Both the position numbers and the translations under genes were made by a program. DNA of 7,028 bases from Burkholderiales bacterium (GTDB lineage: Bacteria > Pseudomonadota > Gammaproteobacteria > Burkholderiales > Burkholderiaceae_C). The stretch lies in assembly GCA_013205525.1 (NCBI GenBank), contig JABMMR010000192.1:1-7028 (forward strand), given 5' to 3'. Below are positions 5,181-7,028 of this stretch, piece by piece; the first letter of the stretch is position 1; every line of letters begins with the position of its first letter. A model generated the notes under the pieces. That model saw nothing but the letters and a program-made list of their open reading frames with translations. It was not told the DNA's origin and made no database searches.

Positions 5181-5963
5181 ATGATGAACCTGATCTCTGA
5201 CACTTTTAAACTTTTTTCCCGCCACACATACAAGGCTTCAACAGCTTTTGCACTGGGCTTGTTAACGCTGGGTGGTTTCACCGCCGCCCAAGCTGACATG
5301 ATTATTGACACCACGCGTGTCATTTACAACGGGTCCAAGCGCGACGCCACCTTCAAAGTCAGCAATGTCAGCAAAGAGGCGCCTGCTTTTGTGCAAATGT
5401 GGCTTGATGATGGCAATTCTTCAGCCTCGCCTGAAGACGCCGTTGCCCCTTTCAACCTGACACCGCCTGTGGCGCGCTTGAAACCCGACTCAAGCCAAGT
5501 CGTGCGCATGGTTTTCACCGGCGAGCCCTTGCCGCCCGACCGTGAAAGTGTGTTTTATTTCAATATGCTGGAGTTGCCGCAAAAGTCGGCCGAAGAAAAC
5601 AAACTCAGCTTTGCCATTCGTAGCCGCATCAAGGTTTTTTACCGTCCCAAGGCAGTCAAAGGCGATCCCATGGAGTGGATTGACAAGATCATTTGGAAGA
5701 TTGTCAAAAAAGACAAGAACTGGGTAGCGGAAGGCACAAATACTTCACCCTTTCATATTTCTTTTTTCAACCTCAATTTGGGCAACAACGGGAAATTTGA
5801 ATTGCTGGTGGATGGCGGCATGTTGCCGCCCAAGGGCAGTGCCAGCATCACGCTGGGTGAGGTTGGCAAGGTAAAGCCATCCTATAAATCCATTAAGGTG
5901 GAATACATCAACGACTTTGGCGGGCCCATTTCCAAAGTACACGCTGTCAACTTCGACAATTAA
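5181..5963 (+). CDS. Periplasmic pilus chaperone, PapD/FimC type
   Basis: A 260-residue precursor with a signal peptide of about 38 residues ending AAQA. The mature protein has two Ig-like domains. Arg8 (in DTTRVIY) and Lys113 (in SRIKVFYRP, equivalent to PapD Lys112) are the pair that anchors the subunit C-terminus. LPPDRESVFYFNMLELP is the classic domain 1 signature. The F1-G1 loop between LELP and LSFAIRSR is short, so this is an FGS chaperone, as in rod-like pili. Domain 2 shows NTSPFHISFFNL, GGMLPPKGS and the end motif INDFGGP. It binds subunits in the periplasm and delivers them to the usher. ATG 5181 (or 5184) was chosen over ATG 5151, which lies in a hairpin and would add ten residues of non-signal sequence. 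It is 26 bases before the usher start. Confidence 0.92.
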   Translation: MMNLISDTFKLFSRHTYKASTAFALGLLTLGGFTAAQADMIIDTTRVIYNGSKRDATFKVSNVSKEAPAFVQMWLDDGNSSASPEDAVAPFNLTPPVARLKPDSSQVVRMVFTGEPLPPDRESVFYFNMLELPQKSAEENKLSFAIRSRIKVFYRPKAVKGDPMEWIDKIIWKIVKKDKNWVAEGTNTSPFHISFFNLNLGNNGKFELLVDGGMLPPKGSASITLGEVGKVKPSYKSIKVEYINDFGGPISKVHAVNFDN

Positions 5964-5989
5964 ATTACACCGCCCTTGCTGCCTAAGCC

Positions 5990-6517
5990 GTGAAATCGCT
6001 CCCCTCCCCTGCCCCAAAACGCTTGTCGATAAGCACATGGGCAGTTTTGGGCGGGCTTTGCACATTGGCGCCCCATGTTTGGGCCCTAGAGCCCACAGAC
6101 GCCAAAGCAAACGAGGTCAAGTTTTCATCGCTTTACTGGCTGGAAGCTCAAACCAAAATGATAGACCCCGCTTTGCCTATGCAAGTGGAAATGTCTGGGC
6201 AGTCATTTGCCGGCCAAGTACTGCAACTAGAGCAAAAAGGCATGGTGCTTTATGAGCAACAACTGCCCGAGGGTCGTTTCAGACTTATAGATACGCCTAT
6301 TGCAAACCCCAATTTTCCTTTGGTGGTCAAGATCAAGTCGCCCAACCAGCCAGATAACTCGGTAGATTTGCCGATGAACTCTGTTCAAAAGCGAGCCATC
6401 ATCTCCAGACGACCCGACTTATTGGCCTTGGCTCCCACCACCATTGCCAAGCCTTTGGGTGCGAAGCTGCCCGGAAAAAAGTCGATGAAAACATTGAATT
6501 CGATATTGATTTTTTGA
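5990..6517 (+). CDS. Signal peptide and N-terminal extension of the usher (zero frame)
   Basis: A 175-residue frame from GTG 5990; no clear Shine-Dalgarno precedes it. Residues 1-32 are a signal peptide (APKR, then a hydrophobic core, cleavage after HVWA). Residues 33 to about 148 are not a standard usher start. Motif-level resemblances are LPMQVEMSGQSFAGQVL, like the opening strands of some ushers, and QKGMVLYEQQLPEGRF, like the NG-x-x-IY-x-x-x-VPPGPF segment usually found within the usher pore; both are my inference. A Pro- and Ala-rich linker (about 148-162) follows. At residues 163-164 (AAA AAG) the frame meets a -1 slippery heptamer. Beyond it the zero frame adds 11 residues ending LIF and stops, while the -1 frame continues as the usher. 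It could also yield a separate small periplasmic protein. No recognised family name. Confidence 0.6.
   Translation: MKSLPSPAPKRLSISTWAVLGGLCTLAPHVWALEPTDAKANEVKFSSLYWLEAQTKMIDPALPMQVEMSGQSFAGQVLQLEQKGMVLYEQQLPEGRFRLIDTPIANPNFPLVVKIKSPNQPDNSVDLPMNSVQKRAIISRRPDLLALAPTTIAKPLGAKLPGKKSMKTLNSILIF
6475..6481 (+). promoter_or_regulatory. AAAAAAG slippery heptamer, candidate -1 frameshift site in the usher gene
   Basis: The zero frame reads GGA AAA AAG, so the heptamer is phased A AAA AAG, the same as the efficient E. coli dnaX site. A -1 slip makes GTC 6481 the next codon, entering the usher frame. A small stem TCGATG (6482-6487) with CATTGA (6492-6497), loop AAAA and one G-U pair, follows at once, closer than the usual spacing of stimulators. 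No strong upstream Shine-Dalgarno-like stimulator is seen. Confidence 0.5.
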
Positions 6518-7028
6518 AAGGGAAAGCTTTTCGAAATTTGAGCCCTTTGGAGGCCAAGCGCTTGGGCAGCCCTCGACCTGGCAATGTGGATGCCGACATT
6601 TACCGCAATGGCCGCATGGTCAGTAAGAGCACGGTTAAATTTGCATCCCTTCCCAACTCTGAAGAAGTGCAACCCTGCATCACGCCAGAACTGTTTCAAC
6701 AATTTGACGTTAAACCTGCCTACATCAGCCCCGAAGGCGTCAAGCTGATGAATGTGTCTTCTGGCGTAAGCAGCCCCTTGAACTGCTTGTTCATCGATCA
6801 ATGGGTGGCCGGTGCGACCAGCGAGTTCGATCCCAGCGATTTGCGCTTAGACATCACCATTGCACAAGCATTTTTAACCAAGACAAGCCGCCAAAACGCA
6901 CCGGCAGAAATGCTCACCCGAGGAGAGAACGCCGGATTCATCAACTACAACTTGAACAATTACAAATCGTTAGGAATTAGCTCTAATTTTCTAGGTTTGC
7001 AATCGGGCGCCAATATAGGGGGTTGGCA
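6481..7028 (+). CDS. Outer-membrane fimbrial usher, N-terminal part, in the -1 frame and cut by window end
   Basis: At least 182 codons of a FimD/PapC-type usher, the outer-membrane beta-barrel that accepts chaperone-subunit complexes and exports the pilus. NIEFDIDFL matches the chaperone-binding tail of FimD (FNPRFL). Then follow a beta-rich N-domain with DADIYRNGRMV (FimD VDIYLNNGYM), VQPCITPELF with Cys66, Cys102 in LNCLFI (the N-domain disulfide pair), DLRLDITIAQAFLT, then NAGFINYNLN and LQSGANIGGW, leading into the barrel. There are no stops to the right edge. Upstream, this frame is closed by TAA 6355-6357 and contains neither a start codon nor a signal peptide, so expression needs a -1 shift from the GTG 5990 frame at 6475-6481. 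Programmed shift, a disabled gene or a sequencing indel are all possible. Family identity is confident; intactness is not. Confidence 0.88.

Noticed and set aside
6358..6480. An independent usher start in the -1 frame without frameshifting
   Set aside because: The frame is bounded upstream by TAA 6355-6357, has no ATG or GTG before the usher core and encodes no signal peptide, so an outer-membrane protein could not be made from it.

Overview
The window looks like chromosomal DNA of a betaproteobacterium, most likely Burkholderiales and perhaps Comamonadaceae. This is an inference from the style of the MltB, MatB and Lgt proteins and from a GGGGTC-A-GACCCC repeat family common in that group. 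Two blocks differ in composition. Positions 1 to about 2940 are GC-rich housekeeping genes. From about 2940 to the right edge lies a fimbrial locus with AT-rich intergenic stretches.

Left block: the 3' end of a membrane-bound lytic murein transglycosylase B gene (plus strand, cut by the window edge) meets a malonyl-CoA synthetase gene (matB, minus strand) tail to tail. The junction is a 2-unit palindromic repeat that can serve as a bidirectional terminator and also encodes the last codons of matB. Upstream of matB on the minus strand, 11 bases away, is lgt, the prolipoprotein diacylglyceryl transferase, so lgt-matB probably forms a two-gene transcript. Both genes have nearly the same 12-base leader immediately before the start codon.

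Right block: divergent from lgt across about 200 AT-rich bases is a chaperone-usher (CU) pilus operon on the plus strand. Its order is major-pilin-like subunit, second paralogous subunit, about 260 AT-rich bases, a very short subunit (106 aa), PapD-like chaperone, and outer-membrane usher (cut by the right edge). All three subunits have a glycine exactly 14 residues from the C-terminus. Two of them also have the penultimate tyrosine, the classic chaperone-recognition signature. The chaperone has the conserved Arg8 and the F1-G1 region Lys. The subunits would be exported by Sec, captured by the chaperone in the periplasm and assembled through the usher by donor-strand exchange. No adhesin gene is visible, and it may lie further right.

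The most notable point is the usher. Its signal peptide and an unusual stretch of about 130 residues lie in one frame (GTG at 5990). The recognisable usher N-terminal domain lies in the -1 frame, with no start codon and no signal peptide of its own. The switch point is AAAAAAG at 6475-6481, in exactly the X XXY YYZ phase used for -1 programmed frameshifting in E. coli dnaX. The choices are programmed frameshifting, a phase-variable or mutated A-run, or a one-base sequencing error.
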